Assembly (NCBI GenBank): GCA_900319235.1
Contig: ONNR01000014.1
Coordinates: forward strand, 29,182-93,181
From: an uncultured Prevotellaceae bacterium
Lineage (GTDB): Bacteria; Bacteroidota; Bacteroidia; Bacteroidales; UBA3663
Reading direction: 5' to 3'
Length of the DNA stretch: 64,000 nt
The position numbers were made by a program, and so were the translations under genes. Below the pieces are notes generated by a model. It ran no database searches and was not told the origin of the DNA. It saw nothing but the letters and a program-made list of their open reading frames with translations. Below are positions 17,524 through 26,484 of this stretch, in pieces. Every line of letters begins with the position of its first letter. The stretch's first letter is position 1.

Positions 17524-18875
17524 TATAGGTTCTTCAAAAGGAAGGCCTTGAAGTCGTCGAACTTGCCCGACATCGGCAGGGATTTCTTTGTGCCTGCCAT
17601 GAACTTCTGCAAGGTGACAGGAATCTTCACCTCTTGGCCGATGATGGCTTCGACGGTGTCCTTGAACTTGGTAGGATGTGCTGTCTCAAGGAATATGCCC
17701 ACCTCGCCTGGCTTGAGGCCGTCGACCAATGCCTGATAGCCGCATGCACCATGGGGATCGCAGACGTAGCCATCGTCGTGGAGCGCCTTGAGCATGGCAG
17801 CCTTGATCTGCTCGTCGTTGTAGGTGGCACCGCTAATTTCGCGAGTGATGGCATCGTAGGCCTCTTCGGGAGTGATCTTCACTGCTTTTTGCTGACCACC
17901 GCCATAGAGGTTGATGATGCGTGCGAAGTTCGAGGGATCGCCCACATCCATCGCATTGGCGAGTGTGGCTTGTGTGGCACGTGGGTTGTAGTGACCCGTC
18001 TGGAGATACTGGAAGAAGATGTCGTTGGCGTTGTTAGAAGCAATGAAGCGCTTGACGGGCAGCCCCATCTTTGCACCGAAGATGCCAGCGCAGATGTTGC
18101 CGAAGTTACCCGAAGGAACGCAGATGACCATATTCCTGGCTGCTTCGGGATTGAGCTTCTTTAGTTGGGCGTAGGCATGGAAATAATAGAATGCCTGCGG
18201 CAGGAAACGTGCCACGTTGATGGAGTTGGCCGATGTCAGGAAGTATTTGTCGTTGAGTTCCTGGTCCATGAAGGCTTCCTTGACGAGACGCTGACAGTCG
18301 TCGAACACACCTTCCACCTCCAGGGCGGTGATGTTCTGACCGAGAGTGGTGAACTGTTTCTCCTGGATGAGGCTTACCTTGTCCTTTGGATAGAGAACGG
18401 TTACATCGATGCCGGGCACGCCCAGGAATCCGTTGGCTACAGCTGATCCTGTATCGCCCGAAGTGGCTACAAGCACGTGTACGTTGCCCTTGTTCGAAGG
18501 ATGACGTTTCACGAAATAGGAGAGGAGGCGTGCCATGAATCGGGCACCCACATCCTTGAAGGCACAGGTCGGACCATGATAAAGTTCCAGGCTATAGATG
18601 CTGTCGTTCACCTTAACAAGGGGGATCTCAAACTGCAACGTGTCGTATACGATGGCCTTGAGGTCGTCGGCAGGGATGTCTTCGCCAAAGCAGGCTTGTG
18701 CCACCTGGAAGGCTATCTCCTGCAAAGAGAGGTCCTCGATGTGATCAAAAAACGATGGCGGCAGGGGAGAGATGCGTTCGGGCATATAGAGACCCTTGTC
18801 GGGAGCCAGACCTTTGATGACAGCCTCGCTGAGGGTTGCCTCGGGGGCTTGACGGTTCGTGCTGTAGTATTTCAT
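17523..18875 (-). CDS. thrC: Threonine synthase
   Basis: 450 residues. Starts MKYYSTNRQAPEATLSEAVI, the typical N-terminus of the fungal/E. coli-type threonine synthase. LYHGPTCAFKDVGARFMARL contains the PLP-binding Lys in the FKD motif; VATSGDTGSAVANGF and CVPSGNFGNICAG bind phosphate. It converts O-phosphohomoserine to threonine with PLP. It starts 4 bp after the ApgM-like gene, giving the order thrA, apgM-like, thrC on the minus strand. Confidence 0.95.
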   Translation of the reverse strand: MKYYSTNRQAPEATLSEAVIKGLAPDKGLYMPERISPLPPSFFDHIEDLSLQEIAFQVAQACFGEDIPADDLKAIVYDTLQFEIPLVKVNDSIYSLELYHGPTCAFKDVGARFMARLLSYFVKRHPSNKGNVHVLVATSGDTGSAVANGFLGVPGIDVTVLYPKDKVSLIQEKQFTTLGQNITALEVEGVFDDCQRLVKEAFMDQELNDKYFLTSANSINVARFLPQAFYYFHAYAQLKKLNPEAARNMVICVPSGNFGNICAGIFGAKMGLPVKRFIASNNANDIFFQYLQTGHYNPRATQATLANAMDVGDPSNFARIINLYGGGQQKAVKITPEEAYDAITREISGATYNDEQIKAAMLKALHDDGYVCDPHGACGYQALVDGLKPGEVGIFLETAHPTKFKDTVEAIIGQEVKIPVTLQKFMAGTKKSLPMSGKFDDFKAFLLKNL

Positions 18876-18879
18876 ATTT

Positions 18880-20223
18880 TTATTTTACTATACGTTTTGA
18901 GGATGGGACGGGAAGGGTTTCACCCAGGAAGAAACGGATGAATTCATCGTCCTTCATGAGACCGAGGGCGCCCTTGGCGGCAGCGTCCTCGTCGTAGCTT
19001 TGCACATCGTCGGCGAAGATGGCCACGGGGTCGCCGGGCTGGCTTGGCTTTGACTGCCAGATGACGAAAGGAACGGGGGACGTGGTGTGTGTCCTGTATT
19101 TGATGGGAGTGGGATGATCGGGGAGCACGGCAATGCGAACGGGTTCGTCCCACTTTTCTACCTCCTTCAGGATACGAGCAACGACGCGGCTGTCGATATC
19201 TTCCACGCAGGTCTTCTTTAGAACTGCATCACCATCGTGACCAGCTTCATCGGTGGCTTCGATGTGGAGGAAGACGAAGTCCTTCTGCTTAAGCTGCTCG
19301 ATGGCAGCATCGGCCTTGCCTTCGTAGTTGGTGTCCCACAGTCCAGTCGTTCCGGGTACGGTCACCTTGTCGAGGCCGCAATAGACACCAATGCCGAAAA
19401 TGAGATCGACGGCAGAAATGACTGCTCCAGTACGGACACGTTCGGGGAAGAGGCTCATAAGCGTCTGCATCTGCGGGCGATATCCTAGGCTCCATGGCCA
19501 GATGCTGTTGGCGGGATCTTTGCCTTCGGCGATACGCTTTATGTTAACGGGATGATTAGCCAGAATACCTTGACTCCATAGGATGAGTTTGCGGAGCAGG
19601 TCGGCAGTCTCTTTGGGTGAGAGTCTCGTGATGGGTTCGTTGAGACGGAAGACGTCGTATTCGTTCTTAGGCAGTTCAGGTTTCCAGGGTTTGCCAATAC
19701 GGTCGTGCGGAGGTGTGCAGCTCACGTGCTTGTTGCCTCCCTTGATCTTCAAGAGATGACGGTAGGAAACACCTGTGAAGAAACGGATGTCGCTGGGTTC
19801 CACCACACGTCCACTGTCGAGCGTGAACGATGGAAGCTGCTCGTTGAGCGTCTTGATCAGTTCGTCAGCTTCCTGGGTAGAGATATTTCCGGCTGAGTGG
19901 TTTTTGATGATGTCACCATCGAGGCAGATGACATTGCAACGCATGGCCACCTCATCCCTTTCGATGGGCACCTGCATAGAGGCTGCTTCGAGTGAACCGC
20001 GACCTTCGAAGACTTTCGAGATGTCGTAGCCCAGGAGCCCCAGGTGAGCAATTTCCGAACCAGGGTGATAACCCTCGGGGACGGTGATGAGCCGACCATT
20101 GACCCCTTCGCGAGCCAATCGATCGATATAGGGTTTGCGAGCCGCCTGCAGTGGCGTCTTGTCACCAAGCAGTTCGACGGGCTCGTCAGCAGCTCCGTCA
20201 GCTAAAATAATGAGATACTTCAT
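18880..20223 (-). CDS. ApgM-like alkaline-phosphatase-superfamily protein; probable homoserine kinase
   Basis: 447 residues, cytoplasmic. By sequence it belongs with cofactor-independent phosphoglycerate mutases of the archaeal ApgM type: ILADGAADEP (metal), PGSEIAHLGLLGY (nucleophile Ser), FEGRGSLEAAS, IEATDEAGHDGD and VLPDHPTP. It lies between thrA and thrC, where thrB (homoserine kinase) would be expected, and no GHMP-type thrB is in the window. Comparative genomics has proposed ApgM relatives in this context as replacement homoserine kinases. The family call is firm; the homoserine kinase role is inference from context. Confidence 0.85.
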   Translation of the reverse strand: MKYLIILADGAADEPVELLGDKTPLQAARKPYIDRLAREGVNGRLITVPEGYHPGSEIAHLGLLGYDISKVFEGRGSLEAASMQVPIERDEVAMRCNVICLDGDIIKNHSAGNISTQEADELIKTLNEQLPSFTLDSGRVVEPSDIRFFTGVSYRHLLKIKGGNKHVSCTPPHDRIGKPWKPELPKNEYDVFRLNEPITRLSPKETADLLRKLILWSQGILANHPVNIKRIAEGKDPANSIWPWSLGYRPQMQTLMSLFPERVRTGAVISAVDLIFGIGVYCGLDKVTVPGTTGLWDTNYEGKADAAIEQLKQKDFVFLHIEATDEAGHDGDAVLKKTCVEDIDSRVVARILKEVEKWDEPVRIAVLPDHPTPIKYRTHTTSPVPFVIWQSKPSQPGDPVAIFADDVQSYDEDAAAKGALGLMKDDEFIRFFLGETLPVPSSKRIVK

Positions 20224-20267
20224 AACAATATACCTTAAATAATGTTTGAGAAATTAGATCGGACAAT

Positions 20268-20330
20268 CTCGGAGTGCTCGGAGTACTCGGAATACTCGGA
20301 TTATTCTGAGCACTCAGAGTATTCGGATTA
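20268..20330. repeat. 9-bp tandem repeat between thrA and the ApgM-like gene
   Basis: Seven consecutive 9-bp units: CTCGGAGTG, CTCGGAGTA, CTCGGAATA, CTCGGATTA, TTCTGAGCA, CTCAGAGTA, TTCGGATTA. The array ends 7 bp short of the thrA stop codon and fills most of the 114-bp gap inside the thr operon. Read as RNA (minus strand) it begins right after the thrA stop. The variants create several short dyads (e.g. GAGTACTC), so it could fold. Confidence 0.85.
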
Positions 20331-20337
20331 ATCCGAT

Positions 20338-22773
20338 TTATCGGATATTGGCAATGCTGATGATGTCGGCAAAGACACCTGCGGCAGTGACAGCTGCGCC
20401 AGCGCCATAGCCCTTGATCTCCATCGGCTGCTCGTGATAGCGGGCAGTGGTGAGGAGGATGACATTGTTGGAGCCTTCGAGACGATAGAAGGGGCTGTTG
20501 GTGCCCACCTTGCGAAGAGCTACCGAACACTTGCCACGGTCGAGGGTTGCCACGAAACGGAAGACCTGGCCATGGCTGGCAGCCTCCTTGCGCATCTCCT
20601 CGAAATAGTCGTCCAACTCAGGAATGCGCTGCCAGAACTCCTCGAGCGAACCCTTGAAGTAGTCGTCGGGGATGAAGAGATGTTTCTCGACATCTTCCTG
20701 CGACACGCGGTAGCCCGACTCTCGGGCAAGGATGGTAATCTTGCGGATAACGTCGCTCGCGTTGAGGTCCTGACGAGGATCAGGCTCGGCAAACCCTGCC
20801 TCACGTGCCATCTTGATGGCCTGCGACATGGGCACTTCTTCGCTCAGCACGTTGAAGATGTAGTTGAGCGTGCCACTTACCACGGCTTCGATACGGAGCA
20901 CTTCGTCGCCCGAGTTGATCAGGTTGTTGATGGTGTTGATGATAGGAAGACCGGCACCCACGTTGGTCTCGAAGAGGTATTTGACGCCACGCACACGGGC
21001 TGTACGCTTGAGCTGAGCGTAGTTGTTGTAATCGCCCGAAGCGGCAACCTTGTTGGCACAAACGACGCTGACGTTGTGGGCAAGCAGATCCTGATAGAGG
21101 CCTGAGATGGCTGGTGAAGCCGTGCAATCGACAAAGACTGCGTTGAAGATGTTCATACCCAGGATGGCTTCGCGCAGAATGGCAGGAGAACTCTTGTTGG
21201 TCGAAGCCTTGAGTTCGGCCTCCCAGTTGTCGAGGTCGATGCCCTCACGATTGAAGATGCATTGACGTGAGTTGGCCAGACCTACGATGCGGAGCTGCAA
21301 GTTCTTATGCTGCTGCAAGTAGGCCTGTTGGTTGCGAATCTGGTAAATCAGATTGCGACCTACGACACCTACGCCCGTGAGGAAGATATTGAGGATTGAA
21401 ACCTCAGAGAGGAAGAAGGAGTCGTGGATAACATTGAGGGCCTTACGCAGCGAGCTCTTCTTGATGACAAACGAAATGTTGGTCTCCGATGCACCTTGGG
21501 CACAGGCGATGATATTGATGCCATTGAGGCCCATGATGCGGAAGAGCTTGCCGGCGATACCGGTGGTCGATTTCATCTTTTCGCCTACTACGGCTACCGT
21601 AGCAAGATCGTGTTCGGCTGTGATGTCGCTGATTTCACCAGCCTGTATCTCGTACTTGAACTCCTCCTTGAGCACAGCAATCGTCTTGTCGGCCTCGTCG
21701 TTCTTCACACCGATGGTGGTGGTGCTCTCAGACGATGCCTGCGAAACGATGAAGACCGAGATGCCGTGGTCAGCCAAAGCCGAGAAGATGCGCTTGTTCA
21801 CACCAATCACACCTACCATACCGAGACCGGATATGGTGACCAGACAAGTGTCGTTGATTGACGAGATGCCCTTGATGATCTTCAGGTCATCGTGGCTTGG
21901 ATTCTTGTGGATGAGTGTTCCCTTTGCCGTGGGGTTGAAGGTATTCTTGATGACGATGGGGATGTTCTTGTGGAACACCGGGAAGATTGTCGGAGGATAG
22001 ATGACCTTCGCACCGAAGTTGCAAAGCTCCATGGCCTCGATGAACGAGAGTTCGTTGATTACGTAAGCTGAATTGATGACACGTGGATCGGCGGTCATGA
22101 AGCCATCGACATCGGTCCAAATCTCAAGCATATCGGCATCCAAGGCAGCAGCAATAATCGCAGCAGTATAGTCCGAACCGCCACGTCCCAGATTGGTCAC
22201 TTCACCGGTTTCGGCATCGCGACTGATGAATCCGCCGAGCACAATGACAGGGTTGGGACGCGAGAGACGCTCACGAACAAGTGGATTGGTGAGGTTGAAG
22301 TCGCAGACGTTTTTGGCGAAGACCTTCTTTGTCTTGATGATTTCACGACTATCGACATGCTCGGCATCCTTGATGACGGTGGCAATGATGCGGCTCGATA
22401 TACGCTCGCCATAGCTGACAACCGTACAAAGTGTGCGGGGCGAAAGTTCGCGGATCAGGAAGACACCTTCGTAGATGTCCTTCAGTTCGCTGAGCGTCTT
22501 ATTGAGAAACAGCTTGATGCTTTCGAGTTGCTCGCCTTCAAGCAGGCCGGAAACGACGTCGAAATGACGTTCGAGTATGAACTGGAATTCGTCACGGAAG
22601 GTTTCGTCGCCAACCGACGCTTTCTGAGCGGTAGCAATGAGACGGTCGGTAATTCCACCAAGGGCACTGACAACGACGATGACAGGTTCGGTGCGACTTT
22701 CGACGATTTGTTTTACATTCTTGATGCTTGCAATGGAGCCCACTGAGGAGCCGCCAAATTTGAGTACGTGCAT
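20338..22773 (-). CDS. thrA: Bifunctional aspartate kinase / homoserine dehydrogenase
   Basis: 811 residues, usual length for the fused enzyme. Aspartate kinase (about 1-290): MHVLKFGGSSVGSIASI, RGGSDYTAAIIAAAL and DVDGFMTADPRV. Two ACT-type regulatory segments (about 310-460): VTISGLGMVGVIGVNKRIF and VAVVGEKMKSTTGIAGKLF. Homoserine dehydrogenase (about 465-811): IFLTGVGVVGRNLIY (NAD(P)-binding), CANKVAAS, FETNVGAGLPIINT. It catalyses the first and third steps from aspartate to homoserine; threonine feedback through the ACT domains is expected. First gene of the thr operon. Confidence 0.96.
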   Translation of the reverse strand: MHVLKFGGSSVGSIASIKNVKQIVESRTEPVIVVVSALGGITDRLIATAQKASVGDETFRDEFQFILERHFDVVSGLLEGEQLESIKLFLNKTLSELKDIYEGVFLIRELSPRTLCTVVSYGERISSRIIATVIKDAEHVDSREIIKTKKVFAKNVCDFNLTNPLVRERLSRPNPVIVLGGFISRDAETGEVTNLGRGGSDYTAAIIAAALDADMLEIWTDVDGFMTADPRVINSAYVINELSFIEAMELCNFGAKVIYPPTIFPVFHKNIPIVIKNTFNPTAKGTLIHKNPSHDDLKIIKGISSINDTCLVTISGLGMVGVIGVNKRIFSALADHGISVFIVSQASSESTTTIGVKNDEADKTIAVLKEEFKYEIQAGEISDITAEHDLATVAVVGEKMKSTTGIAGKLFRIMGLNGINIIACAQGASETNISFVIKKSSLRKALNVIHDSFFLSEVSILNIFLTGVGVVGRNLIYQIRNQQAYLQQHKNLQLRIVGLANSRQCIFNREGIDLDNWEAELKASTNKSSPAILREAILGMNIFNAVFVDCTASPAISGLYQDLLAHNVSVVCANKVAASGDYNNYAQLKRTARVRGVKYLFETNVGAGLPIINTINNLINSGDEVLRIEAVVSGTLNYIFNVLSEEVPMSQAIKMAREAGFAEPDPRQDLNASDVIRKITILARESGYRVSQEDVEKHLFIPDDYFKGSLEEFWQRIPELDDYFEEMRKEAASHGQVFRFVATLDRGKCSVALRKVGTNSPFYRLEGSNNVILLTTARYHEQPMEIKGYGAGAAVTAAGVFADIISIANIR

Positions 22774-22929
22774 ATATATTTACGAAAATACGATGGAAAA
22801 TATACTTACCTTAAAGACGGGTGCGAAGATACACATTTTTTATGAATAATGAAACATTTTCCTCGAAAATCGTGTTTTTCTTCTCAAAAATCACGTTTTC
22901 CGAAGGAAAATGCTATTTTCGTGTAATAA
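22774..22929 (-). promoter_or_regulatory. thrA upstream region with weak -7 box
   Basis: Minus-strand TATCTTCG (22824-22831) resembles the -7 box with one change, about 50 bp before thrA. No -33 match and no Thr/Ile-rich leader peptide is seen. Between 22848 and 22922 are A/T-rich inverted segments (AAAATCGTG and CACGTTTT) that could form a hairpin after murB. Confidence 0.4.
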
Positions 22930-24036
22930 CTATCGACCCTCAATCAGGTTGACTTCAGGCTCGATGCGTATTCCAAACTTCTTCTCCACATCGTCGATGA
23001 TGGTCTGGCATAGACGGACAATCTCTTCTGGCTTGGCTCCGCCGCGATTGACGAGCACGAGGCTCTGCTTCTCGTAAACGCCTGCTCGACCCAGGTCCTT
23101 TCCTTTCCAACCACATTGTTCGATCATCCAGCCAGCTGGGATTTTAGTATGGTCCGCATCGATAACATAATGTGGCATATCGGGATATTGCGCAAGAATA
23201 GGGTAGAAGACCGAATTGTCGACCACGGGATTCTTGAAGAAAGACCCGGCGTTGCCGATTACCTTGGGGTCTGGTAGTTTGCCCTCACGGATCCTGATCA
23301 CGGCATCGCGTACCTCTTGAAGGGTTGGGCTGTTGGAGGCTGCGAGGTCGGCTTCGCTGACATTTTCGATGCCTAAGGCACGCTTGATGCCCGCATATTC
23401 AAGATGCAGTTTTCGGGCTCTTTGCACCCTCAGGATTACGCTCGTTACGATGAAACGAGCCTTGTCGGCAGCATGCTTCAGACGTGATTCACGATAGCCG
23501 TATCCCATCTCGTCGCAGCGGAATCGATGCTCCTTGTCGGCCTTTACATCCCAGCAGATAACTTCTTCAATCAATTTGCTGATTTCCACGCCATAGGCAC
23601 CAATATTCTGCACGGCAGCGGCACCCATTTCGCCAGGTATCAGCGAGAGGTTTTCGGGCCCGTATAAACCATTTTCGGAACAGTAGGCACACACGTCATC
23701 CCAAAGGGTTCCTGCTTCAACTTTGAGTAGGCAAACTCCATCGGTGTTGTCTGCGGATACATCGTCGTTTGTAATCCTGCTGATGCCCTTTGCCAGGCTA
23801 TGAAGCACGACACCCGGGTAGTCGCCCGTAAACAACAGGTTCGATCCGCTTCCGATGTGCCAGAAGGGGAGGTGTCCCTTGTCCTTTTCGGCTAGCATCA
23901 GGTCGGCGATTATCGGATCAGCCAGTATCTCTCGGAGTTCGCTCACAGTTTCATATTCGGCAAGTACTGCTGCCTTGACATTCATACCAAAGGTATTGTG
24001 TGATAAGAGCGGTGCGTCAAAAGTAATTTTTTTCAT
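22930..24036 (-). CDS. murB: UDP-N-acetylenolpyruvoylglucosamine reductase
   Basis: 368 residues from ATG 24036; a longer frame starts 54 bp upstream but would cover the -7 box at 24060. MurB reduces UDP-GlcNAc-enolpyruvate to UDP-MurNAc with FAD and NADPH in the cytoplasm. Visible: HNTFGMNVKA, HIGSGSNLLFTGDYPG (FAD phosphate loop), ENLSLIPGEMGAAAVQNIGAYG, and GNAGSFFKNP with the proton-donating Ser. The length and an insert around 200-260 fit the long E. coli-like type. It has its own promoter and is divergent from the tamL-like gene. Confidence 0.95.
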   Translation of the reverse strand: MKKITFDAPLLSHNTFGMNVKAAVLAEYETVSELREILADPIIADLMLAEKDKGHLPFWHIGSGSNLLFTGDYPGVVLHSLAKGISRITNDDVSADNTDGVCLLKVEAGTLWDDVCAYCSENGLYGPENLSLIPGEMGAAAVQNIGAYGVEISKLIEEVICWDVKADKEHRFRCDEMGYGYRESRLKHAADKARFIVTSVILRVQRARKLHLEYAGIKRALGIENVSEADLAASNSPTLQEVRDAVIRIREGKLPDPKVIGNAGSFFKNPVVDNSVFYPILAQYPDMPHYVIDADHTKIPAGWMIEQCGWKGKDLGRAGVYEKQSLVLVNRGGAKPEEIVRLCQTIIDDVEKKFGIRIEPEVNLIEGR

Positions 24037-24059
24037 TCCAAAAGGTGTTATTTTGGCTG

Positions 24060-24091
24060 CAAAGTTATTTAAACTTTCCGACAAATGCAAA
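24060..24091 (-). promoter_or_regulatory. murB promoter
   Basis: Minus-strand TAACTTTG (24060-24067) with TTTG at 24088-24091, start-to-start spacing 24 bp. Confidence 0.85.
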
Positions 24092-24105
24092 TTTCTCCGA
24101 CTTTT

Positions 24106-24137
24106 TTTGCATTTTATTACAAAAAGCAGTATATTTG
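24106..24137 (+). promoter_or_regulatory. Promoter of the tamL-like operon
   Basis: TTTG at 24106-24109 and TATATTTG at 24130-24137, spacing 24 bp, 42 bp before the ATG. No comparable promoter was found in the following 8 kb, so it may drive all six genes to 32394. Confidence 0.88.
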
Positions 24138-24179
24138 CAGCCTCAATCGAGTGTGAACTCGTAATTAAGACACCTCTGC

Positions 24180-26459
24180 ATGCAGCGTTTCTACATAATC
24201 CTCTTCGTCCTTTTTTTGAGCATGACGGTTACGAGCTGTCGTGTGGCCAAACATGTGGCCGATGGAGATGCTGTGGTCAGCCGTGTCGTTATACGAGTCG
24301 ATGGAGTGCCTTCTCAGGACAATCAACTGCGAATGGCAATCTTGCAACGTCCTTATCGGCGCACCTTTGGCTTCCTGCCTATTTCTGCCTGGGTTTGGCA
24401 TCCCGACACGCTTACCTCCTGGCATCGCATGCGACAGCGTCTTGGCACAGCACCAGCCATCTTTGATGAAGAGACAACCGACCGCACTGATCGCGCCTTG
24501 CAGCGTGTCATGCAGCAACAGGGCTATCTTGATGCAGTAGCAAGTCATCGTGTCAGGATTCGCAATGGAAAGGCATTGGTGACGTATGACATCAAGTCGG
24601 GACGTCCACGCCGGCTTGCATCCCTCACATATGTGTCGGAGGATACGACGCTCCAGCGGCTCATCGACGAGATGCCATCGGCCCGCTTACTGCAGACTGG
24701 CCAGTTGCTTGACCGTTCACGACTTGAGAGCGAACGTGAACGCATTACAGCATTGTTTCGTGAACGAGGGTATTGGGATTTCGACAAGGAGGATGTTTCG
24801 TTCCTTGCCGACACTCTTGCCGGCAGTGAGGATGTCGATCTGACCTGTGTACTGCAGGATGGACATAAGCCTTGGCGAATACGTCAGGTGCATTTCATTG
24901 CCAACTACAATGTGCTTTCGACGCAGAGGGATAGTGCGACATTGCAGTCGCAAACACGGCCTTTGGAGCAACCGGGCTACGACGTGACGTGGTCGGGAGA
25001 GCATTGCTATTTGCGCGATCGCGTTTTGATTCGAAATAGCCACGTCCTTCCTGGAATGCTTTATTCTGAACGAGCTGTTCGAAACACCTATGCTTCGCTC
25101 AGTCGTCTGCACATCCTGCGATATGTCAATGTGCGTGTGGAGCCGGTACCGGGTAATGGTCAGGAACTCGATTGCTTCATCCAGTTGACGCCTTTGTCGA
25201 ACCATGCTGTACAGTTCGAAATCGACGGTACCAATACTGCTGGAGATCTGGGCTTTGCCTTGGGAGCCACCTATCAGCATCGCAACATCTTTCATGGGTC
25301 TGAGGCGTTCACGACCCATTTGAAAGGCAGTTACGAGGCATTGAGCGGAAATGTTGAGAAACTCGTCAACGACAATTACCAGGAATATGCTGCCGAGTTT
25401 AGTGTCGATTTTCCACAGTTTCTCTTCCCCTTCATCAAGGACGAAACGCGTCGCAAAAGCCTTGCTACAACCCTTGTCAAAGCCAGTCTGTCGCGTCAGA
25501 GTCGTCCTGAATACAACCGCAATGTGGCTTCGGCTGTCATCGGGTACAAGTGGAGCACAGCCAACTCCACTATCCGCCACGTGTGGGACGTACTCAACAT
25601 CAGCTACGTCTATCTGCCTGAACAGAGCGAGACGTTCAAGTCGCTGGTACAGAACCTTGGCCCAATCATCTACAGTTCCTATACCGACCACTTCATCTTC
25701 GGTATGGACTATACGATTTATATGGGAAACAATACCCTTACTACTGGACGAACCCAGCAGACCACGCGCGACTTATGGTACCTTCGACTCAATCCTGAGA
25801 TATCGGGTAACCTCCTCTCGGCCGTTTGCAATTCGGTTAGGGCAGGACAGACTTCTGAAGGCAGATACGAGATATTCGGCCAACCATTCGAGCAATATGC
25901 GCGATTCGATGCCGACTGGAGTTACAGTCACTATATGACTGACCGTTCGCGCCTTGCCCTCCATATGGCAGGAGGTGTGGCTGTGCCTTATGGCAACAGC
26001 GACGTTATGCCGTTTGAGAAACGCTATTATTCGGGTGGCGCCAACTCGGTGCGTGGCTGGTCGGTACGAGAACTGGGGCCAGGTAAATACGCCTCGGCTG
26101 GTTCGGCCTACAACTATTTCAATCAGTGCGGTGACGTTCGTTTGGATGCTTCACTAGAATTGCGTACCCGTCTGTTCTGGAAGTTCGAATCGGCATTCTT
26201 CGTTGATGCTGGCAACGTCTGGACCATCAAGGAGTACGAAAACCAGGAAGGCGGACAATTCACGTCGAACTTCTATAAGGAGATAGCGGCATCGTGGGGC
26301 CTTGGCCTGCGTGTTGTCACCGATTTTGTGATTCTTCGTCTCGACTGGGGCTTCAAGGCTTTCGACCCATCGTCTGATGCCGACGAGTCGTGGGCACTGC
26401 CCCATCCTTTCCGCAGCAGTCACAATACGCTGCACTTTGCCGTTGGATATCCTTTCTAA
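24180..26459 (+). CDS. BamA/TamA-family outer-membrane protein, lipoprotein type (TamL-like)
   Basis: 759 residues. The signal sequence has a lipobox ending at Cys20 (TVTSC). About 30-330 hold POTRA-type repeats; the C-terminal ~400 residues are the Omp85 barrel with RYYSGGANSVRGWSVRELGPG (the VRGW/VRGY loop-6 motif), DASLELRTRLFWK and FVDAGNVWT, ending in LHFAVGYPF with a terminal Phe. BamA-like proteins carrying a lipid anchor are the Bacteroidota TamL group, which works with TamB in envelope biogenesis. No tamB lies next to it here. It leads a compact run of six plus-strand genes. Confidence 0.85.
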   Translation: MQRFYIILFVLFLSMTVTSCRVAKHVADGDAVVSRVVIRVDGVPSQDNQLRMAILQRPYRRTFGFLPISAWVWHPDTLTSWHRMRQRLGTAPAIFDEETTDRTDRALQRVMQQQGYLDAVASHRVRIRNGKALVTYDIKSGRPRRLASLTYVSEDTTLQRLIDEMPSARLLQTGQLLDRSRLESERERITALFRERGYWDFDKEDVSFLADTLAGSEDVDLTCVLQDGHKPWRIRQVHFIANYNVLSTQRDSATLQSQTRPLEQPGYDVTWSGEHCYLRDRVLIRNSHVLPGMLYSERAVRNTYASLSRLHILRYVNVRVEPVPGNGQELDCFIQLTPLSNHAVQFEIDGTNTAGDLGFALGATYQHRNIFHGSEAFTTHLKGSYEALSGNVEKLVNDNYQEYAAEFSVDFPQFLFPFIKDETRRKSLATTLVKASLSRQSRPEYNRNVASAVIGYKWSTANSTIRHVWDVLNISYVYLPEQSETFKSLVQNLGPIIYSSYTDHFIFGMDYTIYMGNNTLTTGRTQQTTRDLWYLRLNPEISGNLLSAVCNSVRAGQTSEGRYEIFGQPFEQYARFDADWSYSHYMTDRSRLALHMAGGVAVPYGNSDVMPFEKRYYSGGANSVRGWSVRELGPGKYASAGSAYNYFNQCGDVRLDASLELRTRLFWKFESAFFVDAGNVWTIKEYENQEGGQFTSNFYKEIAASWGLGLRVVTDFVILRLDWGFKAFDPSSDADESWALPHPFRSSHNTLHFAVGYPF

Positions 26460-26484
26460 GCAATTGTTATTTAATTTCGATAAT

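Noticed and set aside
22774..22929. Threonine attenuator leader peptide before thrA
   Set aside because: Searched for a short frame with Thr/Ile runs and a terminator/antiterminator pair; none found.
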